DNA of 31,976 nucleotides, from IMG/VR virus record IMGVR_UViG_3300028559_000132, positions 1-31,976 of that record; one strand, 5' to 3'. Below the pieces are notes generated by a model. It saw nothing but the letters and a program-made list of their open reading frames with translations, was not told the DNA's origin and did no database searches. Of this stretch, positions 8,510 to 16,994 are shown in pieces. The position numbers and the translations under genes were made by a program. The number at the start of each line of letters is the position of its first letter. The stretch's first letter is position 1. The stretch is from a virus.

Positions 8510-11503
8510 TTAGATAAAGCGATACTGAGTTGTCCAAACAGTGCTGTTTGCAGTTGCCGGAGTGACTTGAAGTCTCAAGTTTCCGCCGCCTACGCTCACT
8601 GCTAGTGAACCGGTGTAGCCACCTAACGTCACGCCACCGAACACAGTAAAGTCTGCGTTCGCACCGTCTGTGACAGCCTGAACAGTTGCTACTGAGTACT
8701 TTGCACCACCTGAATCAATGCCCTTAACTAAGAATTCTACTCCAGTCACCCCAGAAACTGGGAACTGAGCAATAATTTGTCCTGCTGTGGCAGCAGATGT
8801 AGTTAATGTCGCTGCCGATACAGTAGAGTTGCCGATGATAACGTTTCCAGTAACATTAGCAGTTGTTAGATTTGCTGCTGTTCCAGAAATATTACCAGTT
8901 GACACATTACCTGTTACAGCAAGTGAAGTTAGTGTACCAACACTTGTGATGTTTGTTTGAGCATTAGTAGTTAATGTACCAGTTAGTAAGTTTGCACTGA
9001 TAACATTTGCACCACTAATTTGAGAGTCAGCACCGCTCATAGCGATGTTGCCATTAGCAGCAATAGTTAAGTTGGCTAGCGTACCAACAGATGTGACGTT
9101 TGGTTGTGCTGCTGTTGTTAATGTACCAGTAAGCAATGAAGCTCCAATAGTACCTGCGTTAGCATAAACATTACCTGAAGTAATATTACCAGTTACCGAA
9201 AGTGAGCCAAGTGTACCAACACTTGTCAAGCTTGAAGTTACGATATTTGAGTTAAGTGCAGTACCTGACAAGTTAGCAGCATTTGCAGTAATCACAACGT
9301 TAGCTGCTGCTGTCAATTGACCCTGTGCGTTTACAGTGAATGTTGCAACACTATCACCATTGCCATATGAACCAGCAGTGACAGTCGTATTAGTGATACT
9401 GAATACACTACCTGCAAGTGTCAATCCAGTGCCAGCACTATATTCACCAGCACCAGAGAACTGTAGCCATTCAATTGGATCCGTACCGACTGTAGTAACT
9501 TCGTCAACTTGCACCCAACCAGTTGAGTCATACTGAGTACCGCCAGTAACGAAAGTGAAGTCACCGCCTTGAATCTCAGCACCAGTATCAAAGTCAGTAG
9601 CACGAGTCAATACAGTAGCACTTGTTCTTACATAGATACCGTTATTTGCAGGAGCTGCTTCGTTTTTAACGAGAATACGCATTCCATCTGATAGTGCAAC
9701 ACCATCAATGGTTGTGTATGTTCCTGTAGTTGTTAGTGTTGCGCCGACACCAGCAGTACCGTTGTTATATGTAACAGTACCACCTGAGATAGTTGCTAGC
9801 GTACCGGTTGTAGCTGCGTTACAAGAAGCATGAATGTGCAATCCTTGAGCAACGTCATCAACATATTGCTTAGTAGCTGCGTCAGTGCTTGCTACTGGTG
9901 TTGCAAGATTACCTACAATCTTGCCGCTTACGTTTACATTACCAGTACCAGTTGGAACTAGAGTGATGTTCTGATTTGTACCAGCTGCAGTTACAGTTAC
10001 GCCAGTTGATTGACCAACGATTAGGTTAGTTACAAGATTTGCACTGGTTAGAATGTTTCCAGTTACCTCCAATGCTGATAGATTGCCAACTGAAGTGATG
10101 TTAGGCTGTGCAGCAGTTGTTAGTGTACCGGCAACAAAGTTTGCTGTTGCAAGATTTCCTAAGTTAGCGTTACTGACAGATAGGTTACCAGTTACAGTCA
10201 ATAAGTTTGCTGCCTTGCTGAACGTGAATGCATTACTAGCTCCTGCTAAACCTGCATCGTTGAAAATAACTTCTGTATTGCTACCAGGAACAGTAATGTT
10301 ACCTGAAATGTTACCAATGAAGTTAGCAGCAGTAATATTACCAGTTGCATTAATAGTGCCATTACCGAATACTACATTTGCAGATGCATTACCAACAGTC
10401 AATCCAGTCAATGTACCAACAGAAGTGACATTTGGTTGAGCAGCAGTTGTTAGTGTGCCAGTAAATAAGTTTGCACTGATAACATTTGCACCGGTCAAGT
10501 TGCCACCTGACATTGTAATGTTGCCACCTGAACCACCTGTAGAGATGTTGCCTGCAGAAAGGTTTCCAGTAACATCAAGTGAAGTTAGTGTACCAACTGA
10601 TGTGATATTTGGTTGTGCGTTAGTGTATACTGTACCTGCAACAAGTGCGTTACCGACTTGTCCAGATACGTTAGCACCTTGGATGTTGCTTAGGTTGTTA
10701 CCTGCACCAAAGAAGAAGCTTGCAGTTGCAGCGTTGCCTAAGTTAGCATTGCCTGCAGAAAGGTTTCCAGTAACATCAAGTGAAGTTAGTGTACCAACTG
10801 ATGTGATGTTTGGTTGAGCAGCAGTATAAACAGTACCTGCTACCAATGCGTTGCCAACTTGACCGGATACGTTAGCGCCTTGAATGTTGCTTAAGTTGTT
10901 ACCTGCACCGAAGAAGAAGTTTGCAGTTGCAGCATTTCCTAAGTTAGCATTAGATGCAGCGATGTTTCCAGTTACAGTCAATACGTTTGTGGTGTCGTTG
11001 AATGTGAAGTTTGCGCTTGCAGCAAAGTTATTGTTCATGTTGTACTGGATTTGCGTGTTAGTTCCAGCAGCTTGTTGCAAGTCAAATGGCGCGCCGTTTG
11101 CATGATAGATGTTGTCAGTCAACAATCCGCCGACTGATACGTTACCGGTGAAGTTACCGGTACCAGCAACGTTGGCACCAGTTCCGGTGAACGTTACAAC
11201 ATTCGCATTACCTGCTACTGAGAAGTTGATGTTGCTGTTGTTTAATACCGAAACGTTAGAATTACCGTTGCTTAGGGATGCAGTACCAATAGTAACGAAC
11301 GACAGATTACCTGCGCCGTCTGTCTGGATGACTTGGCCAGAAGAACCGCCAGAAACTTTGACGTTTGCAACATTGCCTAGATTAGCAAGGGCAGTTACTG
11401 CGATATTTCCAGTACTGACATTACCGTTGGCATCGATGATAGTTGTTGACGGGAACTCACCAACTGAGTAACCCGCAATAGAATTTAGTGGTTTGATTGA
11501 CAT
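8510..11503 (-). CDS. Asn/Gly/Thr-rich repeat tail fibre (997 aa)
   Basis: Paralogue of the 1756-aa fibre. N-terminus IKPLNSIAGYSVGEFP, then GGSSGQVIQTDGAGNLSF, the shared attachment motif. About six AQPNITSVGTL-type repeats alternate with NASANL/GNLSAGN units. Residues ~535-760 hold the KQYVDDVAQGLHIH, MRILVKNEAAPANNGIY and QFSGAGEY domain, near-identical in protein and closely similar in DNA to the giant fibre. The C-terminal ~110 residues (after about 885) form a distinct domain with GVEFLVKGIDSGGAKYSVATV, plausibly the tip. Ribosome binding site AAAGGAAAC before ATG. A candidate late promoter lies 53 nt upstream. It probably forms another segment or variant of the tail-fibre apparatus; the division of labour with the giant fibre is not visible. 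Confidence 0.85.
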   Translation of the reverse strand: MSIKPLNSIAGYSVGEFPSTTIIDANGNVSTGNIAVTALANLGNVANVKVSGGSSGQVIQTDGAGNLSFVTIGTASLSNGNSNVSVLNNSNINFSVAGNANVVTFTGTGANVAGTGNFTGNVSVGGLLTDNIYHANGAPFDLQQAAGTNTQIQYNMNNNFAASANFTFNDTTNVLTVTGNIAASNANLGNAATANFFFGAGNNLSNIQGANVSGQVGNALVAGTVYTAAQPNITSVGTLTSLDVTGNLSAGNANLGNAATASFFFGAGNNLSNIQGANVSGQVGNALVAGTVYTNAQPNITSVGTLTSLDVTGNLSAGNISTGGSGGNITMSGGNLTGANVISANLFTGTLTTAAQPNVTSVGTLTGLTVGNASANVVFGNGTINATGNITAANFIGNISGNITVPGSNTEVIFNDAGLAGASNAFTFSKAANLLTVTGNLSVSNANLGNLATANFVAGTLTTAAQPNITSVGNLSALEVTGNILTSANLVTNLIVGQSTGVTVTAAGTNQNITLVPTGTGNVNVSGKIVGNLATPVASTDAATKQYVDDVAQGLHIHASCNAATTGTLATISGGTVTYNNGTAGVGATLTTTGTYTTIDGVALSDGMRILVKNEAAPANNGIYVRTSATVLTRATDFDTGAEIQGGDFTFVTGGTQYDSTGWVQVDEVTTVGTDPIEWLQFSGAGEYSAGTGLTLAGSVFSITNTTVTAGSYGNGDSVATFTVNAQGQLTAAANVVITANAANLSGTALNSNIVTSSLTSVGTLGSLSVTGNITSGNVYANAGTIGASLLTGTLTTAAQPNVTSVGTLANLTIAANGNIAMSGADSQISGANVISANLLTGTLTTNAQTNITSVGTLTSLAVTGNVSTGNISGTAANLTTANVTGNVIIGNSTVSAATLTTSAATAGQIIAQFPVSGVTGVEFLVKGIDSGGAKYSVATVQAVTDGANADFTVFGGVTLGGYTGSLAVSVGGGNLRLQVTPATANSTVWTTQYRFI

Positions 11504-11556
11504 TTTTTTTGTTTCCTTTTTGTGTTAGTCAGTTCGCCTTTACGACCTGTCTGCTT

Positions 11557-11564
11557 TATTTATT
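11557..11564 (-). promoter_or_regulatory. Late promoter AATAAATA
   Basis: Minus-strand AATAAATA 53 nt before the 997-aa fibre start, immediately after the stop of the 385-aa fibre gene. It fits NATAAATA. Confidence 0.5.
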
Positions 11565-11565
11565 A

Positions 11566-12723
11566 TTATTCTGCAAATAAAGTAATCAACATCTTGTATG
11601 TTGTTAGACTATTATTGTCAGGAATTACCCTCAATTGTAGTATCGGAGGGGCGCCCGGATTATACTCAACTGAAAATTGACCAACTCCCCCGTTGATGTA
11701 TAATCCGGCATATTCATTGTTTTGAACTTGGCCGTCATATACGACACATGAGATTTTGGATGATTGTCTTGTTCCAGCTGTAGCGTCTGTGGCGATGATG
11801 TGAAAATCTGCGCCAGAGACGTTTTCAGTGGAAACGCTATACAATGCTTGATCAGTATTTGATGTGCTATTAGCAAGATGTACGAATGTTTTAGACCATG
11901 CGTACAAGCCTGAACCCAGTTGCATTGTATTAGCAACAAGATTCCCGTCTATTTGAACGGTACTAGTAGAATTATTAAAGGTGAAGTTTGCACTAGCGCC
12001 AAAATCACCATTGCTGTTAAATTGAACTTGTGTATTGCTACCGGCAGGGTTACTTAAGTCCCAAGGATTACCGTTAGCATAATATAGATTATCAGTCTTG
12101 ACGCCGGTTACTGTCAAGTTACCTGTCAAGTTTGCTCCGGCTGATGTAACCAACAACACATTAGCGACTCCGCCGACAGTTGTTGCAACATTTCCGCTAG
12201 CATAAACTTTTACGTTACTTGTACCGTTTACTATTGAGGTAGTGTCAGATTGAGTATTACCTTCAACCATGAAGGAGCCGCCCGATTGATTAGTGATGAC
12301 AACGAAACCGTTTGCGTCTACACTGATAGATGCAGTATCGAGATAAATCGTGTTGCCACCAAAATAACCATTGCGCCAGCGAGCATTAGCACGACCTAAA
12401 TCATAAACATCATCAGCACCGGGAATTATATTACCGATAACATTGAGGCTGGTGCCTGTAATGACTAATACATTAGCGTTGCCCGTGGCTGTAAAGTTTA
12501 TGTTGCCGTTTGCCTGGGGAATGTTTATGCTTGAGTTACCATTAGAAAGACTAGTTCCAACTGGAATGTCTGTTAGCTGGCTACCGTTACCGATGAAGAA
12601 GTTAGCACTAATGTTGCCTGCGTTTACTATATTGCTATTAGCTAACGTTAGATTATCGCCCGCAGGTAGTTCGTTGATGGTGGAATTTGCTGAATTAACA
12701 ATCAACGGAAAATAATCTGCCAT
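11566..12723 (-). CDS. Short tail fibre / adhesin of the repeat-fibre family (385 aa)
   Basis: Shares modules with the larger fibres: NFFIGNGSQLTDIP, NVLVITGTSLNV and SNTQVQFNSNGDFGASANFTF all have close counterparts in them. A short piece, ADDVYDLGRANARWRNGYFG, matches a motif seen in many phage fibre stalks before the tip. The last ~115 residues are globular-looking (DFHIIATDATAGTRQSSKISC and following) and resemble the C-terminal domain of the 1756-aa fibre (IQAFDTVAGVRQISEVLV), so both may end in a related beta-sandwich tip. ATG start with AGGAT upstream and late promoter 23 nt away. Function as a receptor-binding fibre is inferred. Confidence 0.8.
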   Translation of the reverse strand: MADYFPLIVNSANSTINELPAGDNLTLANSNIVNAGNISANFFIGNGSQLTDIPVGTSLSNGNSSINIPQANGNINFTATGNANVLVITGTSLNVIGNIIPGADDVYDLGRANARWRNGYFGGNTIYLDTASISVDANGFVVITNQSGGSFMVEGNTQSDTTSIVNGTSNVKVYASGNVATTVGGVANVLLVTSAGANLTGNLTVTGVKTDNLYYANGNPWDLSNPAGSNTQVQFNSNGDFGASANFTFNNSTSTVQIDGNLVANTMQLGSGLYAWSKTFVHLANSTSNTDQALYSVSTENVSGADFHIIATDATAGTRQSSKISCVVYDGQVQNNEYAGLYINGGVGQFSVEYNPGAPPILQLRVIPDNNSLTTYKMLITLFAE

Positions 12724-12746
12724 AACTCTATCCTATATTTCTCTTG

Positions 12747-12754
12747 TATTTATG
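12747..12754 (-). promoter_or_regulatory. Late promoter CATAAATA
   Basis: Minus-strand CATAAATA 23 nt upstream of the 385-aa fibre gene. Confidence 0.6.
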
Positions 12755-12758
12755 CATC

Positions 12759-13271
12759 TTATGGTTGAACAGGAATTGCCGTATTTCCCGTTCTCCCTAC
12801 AATTGTGATGCTGCCCAACTGGACTTCAATGTATACTATGCTGGCTGAGCGGGTAAACACATAGATGTTTCCGCCCGAAGCCGCGCTCGGTGTTGTAAAG
12901 CTTAAATTGCCGGCACCGTCAGTCGTTAAGACTTGCCCAGTATTTCCTCCGGTGATTTTTAGATTAGAAACAGCACCTAAGCTTACGGTATTGCCGCTGA
13001 AATTAGCATTTCCGTTTGCAGTAATATTAACAGCAATGATATTCCCAGTAACATCTAAATTCTTGATTGTAGCTGTGTTACCGGATATTGCTATTGTATT
13101 GCTGAAAACTCTTTGATTGTTCGTGGATATGGTTAAGATCGATCCGTCACTTCCTGTACCAAGATTTGGTTCAGCTTGGCTGAGTCCTAAAAACTCATGG
13201 CGAGAGTTAGTTAGTTCACTATATGGAGTAACGGGTACTCTGCCGCTTAGAAGTTTGGGTGTGTTGGCCAT
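12759..13271 (-). CDS. Small structural protein, fibre-attachment type (170 aa)
   Basis: The N-terminus (KLLSGRVPVTPYSELTNSR, then FLGLSQAEPNLGT) resembles small structural proteins encoded beside fibre genes in T4-like marine phages, recalled from family knowledge. The middle carries the same NLKITGGNTGQVLTTDGAGN motif as the large fibres, and the last 40 residues are distinct. It starts 6 nt after the stop of the 111-aa gene, so translation is probably coupled. Likely a fibre connector or short decoration fibre. Confidence 0.7.
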   Translation of the reverse strand: MANTPKLLSGRVPVTPYSELTNSRHEFLGLSQAEPNLGTGSDGSILTISTNNQRVFSNTIAISGNTATIKNLDVTGNIIAVNITANGNANFSGNTVSLGAVSNLKITGGNTGQVLTTDGAGNLSFTTPSAASGGNIYVFTRSASIVYIEVQLGSITIVGRTGNTAIPVQP

Positions 13272-13277
13272 ATGCTT

Positions 13278-13613
13278 TTATCCAGTTACTAGGGTTTCTA
13301 AATAGCTTAACACTAGCTGTGCGCTAGTATCATCACTGCTAGTAAATTGTAGTATGTCTCCAAAATTTAAGATCAGTCTTCCAGTCAACACGCTAAAGGA
13401 ATCATTTGCAGGAATACTGGCTTCGTTTATTAGCGAGGTGTAGTTGGAATTTCTTAGTATACCAGATGAGATTTGTATTGTGTTGGCACCGTTATTACTT
13501 ACTTGAGCCATCAACACTACAGTGGCGTATCCAAGCGGAGGGGTATATACATTACCGGTAACACTTGTCAAATCGACGAGTGTTGATCTAAAATTGTTTA
13601 ATGCGGCTGGCAT
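13278..13613 (-). CDS. Small structural protein (111 aa)
   Basis: Compact beta-rich sequence: LNNFRSTLVDLTSVTGNVYT, then GYATVVLMAQVSNNGANTIQ, ending LQFTSSDDTSAQLVLSYLET. It resembles small jelly-roll-like proteins found beside fibre genes in T4-like cyanophages and pelagiphages, but I cannot assign a T4 gene. Good ribosome binding site (AAAAGGGAAAAG). It lies 16 nt after the 570-aa gene and 6 nt before the 170-aa gene, so it is probably co-transcribed with both from the promoter at 15368. Confidence 0.65.
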   Translation of the reverse strand: MPAALNNFRSTLVDLTSVTGNVYTPPLGYATVVLMAQVSNNGANTIQISSGILRNSNYTSLINEASIPANDSFSVLTGRLILNFGDILQFTSSDDTSAQLVLSYLETLVTG

Positions 13614-13629
13614 GACTTTTCCCTTTTCA

Positions 13630-15342
13630 TTAATCTGAACCCAAAGCTAATATAAACGGAGTCATCTGAGCAAACAAACTTTGATAGAAGTAGTCACCGG
13701 TAATAACCCCGGTAGCTTGGTTAATAGTAAACCCTTGACCGACTTTAAAGTTACCTTTTTGATCTGTACTCGTGAATGTTATCACGCCACCGTTTGTTGC
13801 GATGACTTCATTAGCTTCAATAGGTATACCGCCATATTGCGGTAGTGCAGTCGCTGGATTAGTTCCTGCGCCTACGTACTCGAATGTGTGTGCGCTTGCG
13901 ATAATTGAGCTACGCACATAGAACGAAACGGTTTTGCCAACTACAGATGTTTCTGCATTAAAGACTTGTTGTACAGCTACCGTTGCTTGTCCTGCAGCGG
14001 GTTGATTGGGTATAATCGTATCAATCGTGTAAAACTCTGGGTCGTCTTGTATTAACATGATAGTATTAACATGCGGTTGACCACTTGACAGGTTGTTGAG
14101 TACGAACACGCCCTGAAACTCAGAAACTATAGTACCACTTGTTTGTAGTGGTCCATATCCATCTGCAACCAGCCCGTAGTTACCAATTGAGCAATCACTT
14201 CCGTTCAGTGTACAGAACCCGCCAGACTCTACCTCAATACCGATGTCACATGCAATAGTATAGATATTAACTAATTGACTATAGCCTGAGTTTACGATGT
14301 GAATGCCCTTGCCACCGCGGTTGATGATAGTAAAGAAACCAACGATCATTGCCTTAGTACTAATGCTACTCACATTGTTTCCGTCAATGTAGACAGCAGT
14401 ACCGGTTGTAGTAGATGAGGTTAGATTCTGAATGTAAGGGCTGACAAAAACATTTTGGGTAGGAGTTGACGGATCATAACTGAATCCATTAGCTAGATAA
14501 TTTCTGATAGTGATACCCCAAACGTAGGAACCGTTACGCACATAGAATAAGTCAGCAGAAGGAGTCTGTGGTGTTACGAATACGCTTCTGAGGTTGTCAC
14601 CCATCAACGCTACGTTTGCTGGAATAGTAACAGGATTTGCTTCGGTGTATGAACCCGGAGCCACATGAACTGAGAAGCCGCCGGCGCTTGCGGCAGCCAA
14701 CGCAGCCTTTATTGTTAAGAAGGGTTTGTTAATGTCGCCGTTGTTAGCATCGTTGCCGTTGGTTGCGACATACAGTATCTTATCACTAGTTTTAAAAGTT
14801 GTTGGGGTAGCGTTACCATAGAACGCATTCGCCGTTACATTACCTGTAACATTTGCGTTCAATACCGACAATGTACCGAGGTCTTTGTTAAAGGTGAATC
14901 CGGTGTTACCTACTAATGCGCCGTCGTCGTTGAACTGTACCTGAGTATTAGAACCTCCCGGAGTGCTATTAGATACTCCCGCTGCCCAAGTTAATACACC
15001 GTTGCCGTTTGTTCGTAAGAAATAACCACTACTACCGCCGCCGATCGAAAGAGCAGAGACATTTCCTAATGAAAGGATGTTGCCGTTCCAAGTTGCGTTC
15101 GGAATTCCACCGAAGGAACCGTTGTTATTGAATTGTATTTGTGTGTTAGTACCGCCTGGACCTGCACCAGTAAAAGGCGCACCGTTGGCATAAAAATAGT
15201 TATTAGAATAGACTGCATTAGCAGCAACGTTGCCTGACAAAGCAAGCACATTGGTTATCACATTTCCGTTCGCATCGATCACCTGGATAGGTGGGATGTT
15301 TACTGAAAATCCGCCGAGTGAATTGAAAGGTTCTGCTGACAT
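13630..15342 (-). CDS. Beta-helix virion protein / tail spike-like (570 aa)
   Basis: N-terminus EPFNSLGGFSVNIPPIQVID matches the attachment motif of the large fibres, and GGSSGYFLRTNGNGVLTW repeats their TDGAGNL motif. From about residue 187 (KILYVATNGNDANNGDINKPF, then IKAALAAASAG) begins a right-handed parallel beta-helix domain of pectate-lyase type: rungs with GSYTEANPVTIPANVALMGD, GKGIHIVNSGYSQLVNIYTI and CDIGIEVESGGFCTLNGSD. A tail domain follows (FTSTDQKGNFKVGQGFTINQ). The same architecture occurs in structural proteins of T4-like cyanophages. It could bind or hydrolyse surface polysaccharide, but I see no recognisable catalytic set and claim only the fold. Late promoter 25 nt upstream. 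Confidence 0.8.
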   Translation of the reverse strand: MSAEPFNSLGGFSVNIPPIQVIDANGNVITNVLALSGNVAANAVYSNNYFYANGAPFTGAGPGGTNTQIQFNNNGSFGGIPNATWNGNILSLGNVSALSIGGGSSGYFLRTNGNGVLTWAAGVSNSTPGGSNTQVQFNDDGALVGNTGFTFNKDLGTLSVLNANVTGNVTANAFYGNATPTTFKTSDKILYVATNGNDANNGDINKPFLTIKAALAAASAGGFSVHVAPGSYTEANPVTIPANVALMGDNLRSVFVTPQTPSADLFYVRNGSYVWGITIRNYLANGFSYDPSTPTQNVFVSPYIQNLTSSTTTGTAVYIDGNNVSSISTKAMIVGFFTIINRGGKGIHIVNSGYSQLVNIYTIACDIGIEVESGGFCTLNGSDCSIGNYGLVADGYGPLQTSGTIVSEFQGVFVLNNLSSGQPHVNTIMLIQDDPEFYTIDTIIPNQPAAGQATVAVQQVFNAETSVVGKTVSFYVRSSIIASAHTFEYVGAGTNPATALPQYGGIPIEANEVIATNGGVITFTSTDQKGNFKVGQGFTINQATGVITGDYFYQSLFAQMTPFILALGSD

Positions 15343-15367
15343 CTTGTTCGCCTATCGTCCTATCAAG

Positions 15368-15375
15368 TATTTATC
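15368..15375 (-). promoter_or_regulatory. Late promoter GATAAATA
   Basis: Minus-strand GATAAATA 25 nt upstream of the beta-helix protein gene; it would drive the three-gene set 15342 to 12759. Confidence 0.6.
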
Positions 15376-15439
15376 TTAGAAATATTTTTTGGACAGTGGA
15401 ATAAAGATCACAGGAGAGCTTTGTTTTACTAAATAAAAA

Positions 15440-15808
15440 ATGATCACACAGCAGCAACCAAGACCTATCTGCGCTCATTGCAAGTTTTCTCTTGCTAAAC
15501 CAAACGGGAAGAGCAAGCATGGATTTCAGAAGTGGCACAAGTACTGTGTTGACTGCGCTAAGGCCATGTATAACGGTAGATTCAAGCATCTACAGCACAA
15601 GCAAGTCGTATGTGAGCAGTGCGGTTTTATACCGGAAGATAAGTGTCAGCTAGACTTAGTATTAAAAGACGGTAACAAGAACGACAGGTCAAAGAAAAAT
15701 CTATTGACACTTTGTGCTAATTGTTCTAGACTACACAATAAGAAAGTTCGTACTGGTAAGAAATCAATACTAAACGCAACAGTAGACGGTGATACTAGGA
15801 TTTCTTAG
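15440..15808 (+). CDS. Zinc-binding HNH-like protein, degenerate active site (122 aa)
   Basis: The only plus-strand gene. Cysteine pairs occur at CAHC and CVDC in the N-terminal half, and at CEQC and CANC in the C-terminal half, consistent with two zinc sites. The C-terminal part, CEQCGF, CQLDLVLKDGNKNDRSKKN, then LLTLCANCSRLHNKK, follows the HNH-endonuclease pattern in which the equivalent stretch reads LDVDHIDG with CHRL. Here the first catalytic His position is occupied by Leu and CHRL reads CSRL, so cleavage activity is doubtful; DNA binding may remain. Start ATG at 15440 is fixed by an in-frame stop 6 nt upstream, and the nearest Shine-Dalgarno (AGGAGA, 15412) is too far for an ordinary site. 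The stop overlaps the convergent nuclease stop by 4 nt (TTAG). Confidence 0.75.
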   Translation: MITQQQPRPICAHCKFSLAKPNGKSKHGFQKWHKYCVDCAKAMYNGRFKHLQHKQVVCEQCGFIPEDKCQLDLVLKDGNKNDRSKKNLLTLCANCSRLHNKKVRTGKKSILNATVDGDTRIS

Positions 15809-16248
15809 TTGCACCAAGATTGCTTTGTATCACCATAATATTCACGAGCAAAGCCGTTCCTGATCAGCAATGAACGAAGACTCGTACCATCAAGAATCAT
15901 ATCACCTAATATTCGACCACCGTACTTGTCCCACTCATATATAATAACTTGATGCCTTGTAGTGGATTTGATTATGTTTTTAGTAAAGACAGAAGCCTGC
16001 TCTCCGAGTCGTCTTTCACTCTCGCATTGACCGCGAAAGCCTTTTTCAGGAGTATCCACACCAAAAATTCTTACTGCAAGTTCCGGCTTTAGTGGAGCAG
16101 GCAGAAAAGGTGCTGCAATCACTACAGTATCACCGTCGATTACTCTTACAACTATAGTATCATATGTCACCCCAACTGGAGTTTTCTGTGCAAGTGCCGG
16201 AGTAACTAGTGTCAACACTGTGACGATTGCAAGTAATAGTTTTTTCAT
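15805..16248 (-). CDS. Secreted staphylococcal-type thermonuclease (SNase)
   Basis: 147 aa. Residues 1-20 form a Sec signal peptide: KK, hydrophobic core LLLAIVTVLTLV, then ALA before Gln21. The rest is a complete staphylococcal nuclease (SNc) domain, small for the family. Calcium and catalytic residues are visible: Asp38 and Asp40 (VIDGDTV), Arg60, Asp65 and Glu68 (VRIFGVDTPE), and Arg112 (GGRILGDM). Members cut DNA and RNA at phosphodiester bonds with calcium. With the signal peptide it should act in the periplasm or outside the cell. It could degrade incoming competitor DNA, salvage nucleotides or cut extracellular DNA; none of these is shown. Ribosome binding site CAGGAAC, own late promoter, and a stop interlocked with the plus-strand gene. 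Confidence 0.88.
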   Translation of the reverse strand: MKKLLLAIVTVLTLVTPALAQKTPVGVTYDTIVVRVIDGDTVVIAAPFLPAPLKPELAVRIFGVDTPEKGFRGQCESERRLGEQASVFTKNIIKSTTRHQVIIYEWDKYGGRILGDMILDGTSLRSLLIRNGFAREYYGDTKQSWCN

Positions 16249-16267
16249 GAGTGTTCCTGTCTAGATG

Positions 16268-16275
16268 TATTTATG
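16268..16275 (-). promoter_or_regulatory. Late promoter CATAAATA
   Basis: Minus-strand CATAAATA 19 nt upstream of the secreted nuclease start. Confidence 0.6.
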
Positions 16276-16283
16276 TAAATAAT

Positions 16284-16967
16284 CTATCTGGCTCTGACTA
16301 TGAATTCCTTTGAATTCAAGTTATTAGTGATCCAAACAATTTTATTCTTGTCGATCGGTTCTGCAAAAACTTGAGCTTGTCCAAGTTTTTCGGCATTATG
16401 CTCTTTTCGCCAGCTCATCTCATCTTCGATGTGTTCACGCAGATCATCTCCGTCAGTGAGATACTGTTTATCTTTATCATAGATATCGTAATATTTTGGA
16501 TTTTCTTTGTTTCTAAGAAAATACAGGTTGTTGAATCTAACGAACCCAGTCTTCTCGTACTTTCTTACTATGTCATCGATCTCATTGTTTGAGAGTATTT
16601 TATACAGGTGTCTTTCTTTGGATGTCTGTCGATAACGAAGCCCGGCAAAGTATTCTGCAACACGCTTGTCCGATGTCCAAGATTCTAATGTCCGATTTTT
16701 CCAATCATCATAATTTTGAATTGGGATGATGCCTCGATACAACATGATCGTATCACCGGGAATAGAATCACGCACAGGCTGGAATGCTGTTTCTATCTCT
16801 TGTGCGATATCGTCATTGGCTTCGATGTGTTTGGCTAAGCTACCAGTATGCCAGTTTGCTGCTTCCCAAGAATCAATAGCATACCGTGCTGCACTTGACA
16901 AGTTTGCATAGGCTTTCATCGCCAATGATATCGCTTTGCTTTCAGTGAGTATTTCTATGATTCGCAT
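16284..16967 (-). CDS. ADP-ribosyltransferase-like protein, possible packaged head effector
   Basis: 227 aa. N-terminus MRIIEILTE followed by Ser matches the form of T4 capsid-targeting peptides (internal proteins begin MKTYQEFIAE and are cut after Glu by gp21). The body fits the R-S-E class ADP-ribosyltransferase layout: LYRG at Arg78, ESWTSD at 95-100 followed by AEYFAG, and a late strand QAQVFAEPI at 197-205 where the ExE catalytic motif is expected. T4 Alt is a packaged ADP-ribosyltransferase that modifies host RNA polymerase, so an Alt-like role is plausible. However, the ExE position reads QxQ (Gln197, Gln199), so activity is uncertain; Glu203 nearby is an alternative. The box TATAAATA lies 5 nt before ATG with no leader, predicting a leaderless mRNA. 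Confidence 0.6.
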   Translation of the reverse strand: MRIIEILTESKAISLAMKAYANLSSAARYAIDSWEAANWHTGSLAKHIEANDDIAQEIETAFQPVRDSIPGDTIMLYRGIIPIQNYDDWKNRTLESWTSDKRVAEYFAGLRYRQTSKERHLYKILSNNEIDDIVRKYEKTGFVRFNNLYFLRNKENPKYYDIYDKDKQYLTDGDDLREHIEDEMSWRKEHNAEKLGQAQVFAEPIDKNKIVWITNNLNSKEFIVRAR

Positions 16968-16970
16968 AGA

Positions 16971-16993
16971 TGTATTTATAGTTCTTTACAGTT
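16971..16993 (-). repeat. 23-bp copy of the HNH endonuclease 3' end plus late promoter
   Basis: Bases 16971-16993 are identical to 18902-18924. At 18902 this block is the last five codons of the HNH endonuclease (NCKEL), its stop and the start of a late promoter. Here it follows the TGA of the TOPRIM gene directly and encodes nothing. It looks like a remnant of a former endonuclease insertion, or a copied 3' end bringing the promoter. Confidence 0.65.
16973..16980 (-). promoter_or_regulatory. Late promoter TATAAATA, leaderless spacing
   Basis: Perfect TATAAATA with exactly 5 nt (CATCT) to the ATG of the ADP-ribosyltransferase-like gene. With the T4 late box at -13 to -6, transcription would begin on or next to the A of the start codon. 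Confidence 0.7.
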
Positions 16994-16994
16994 G

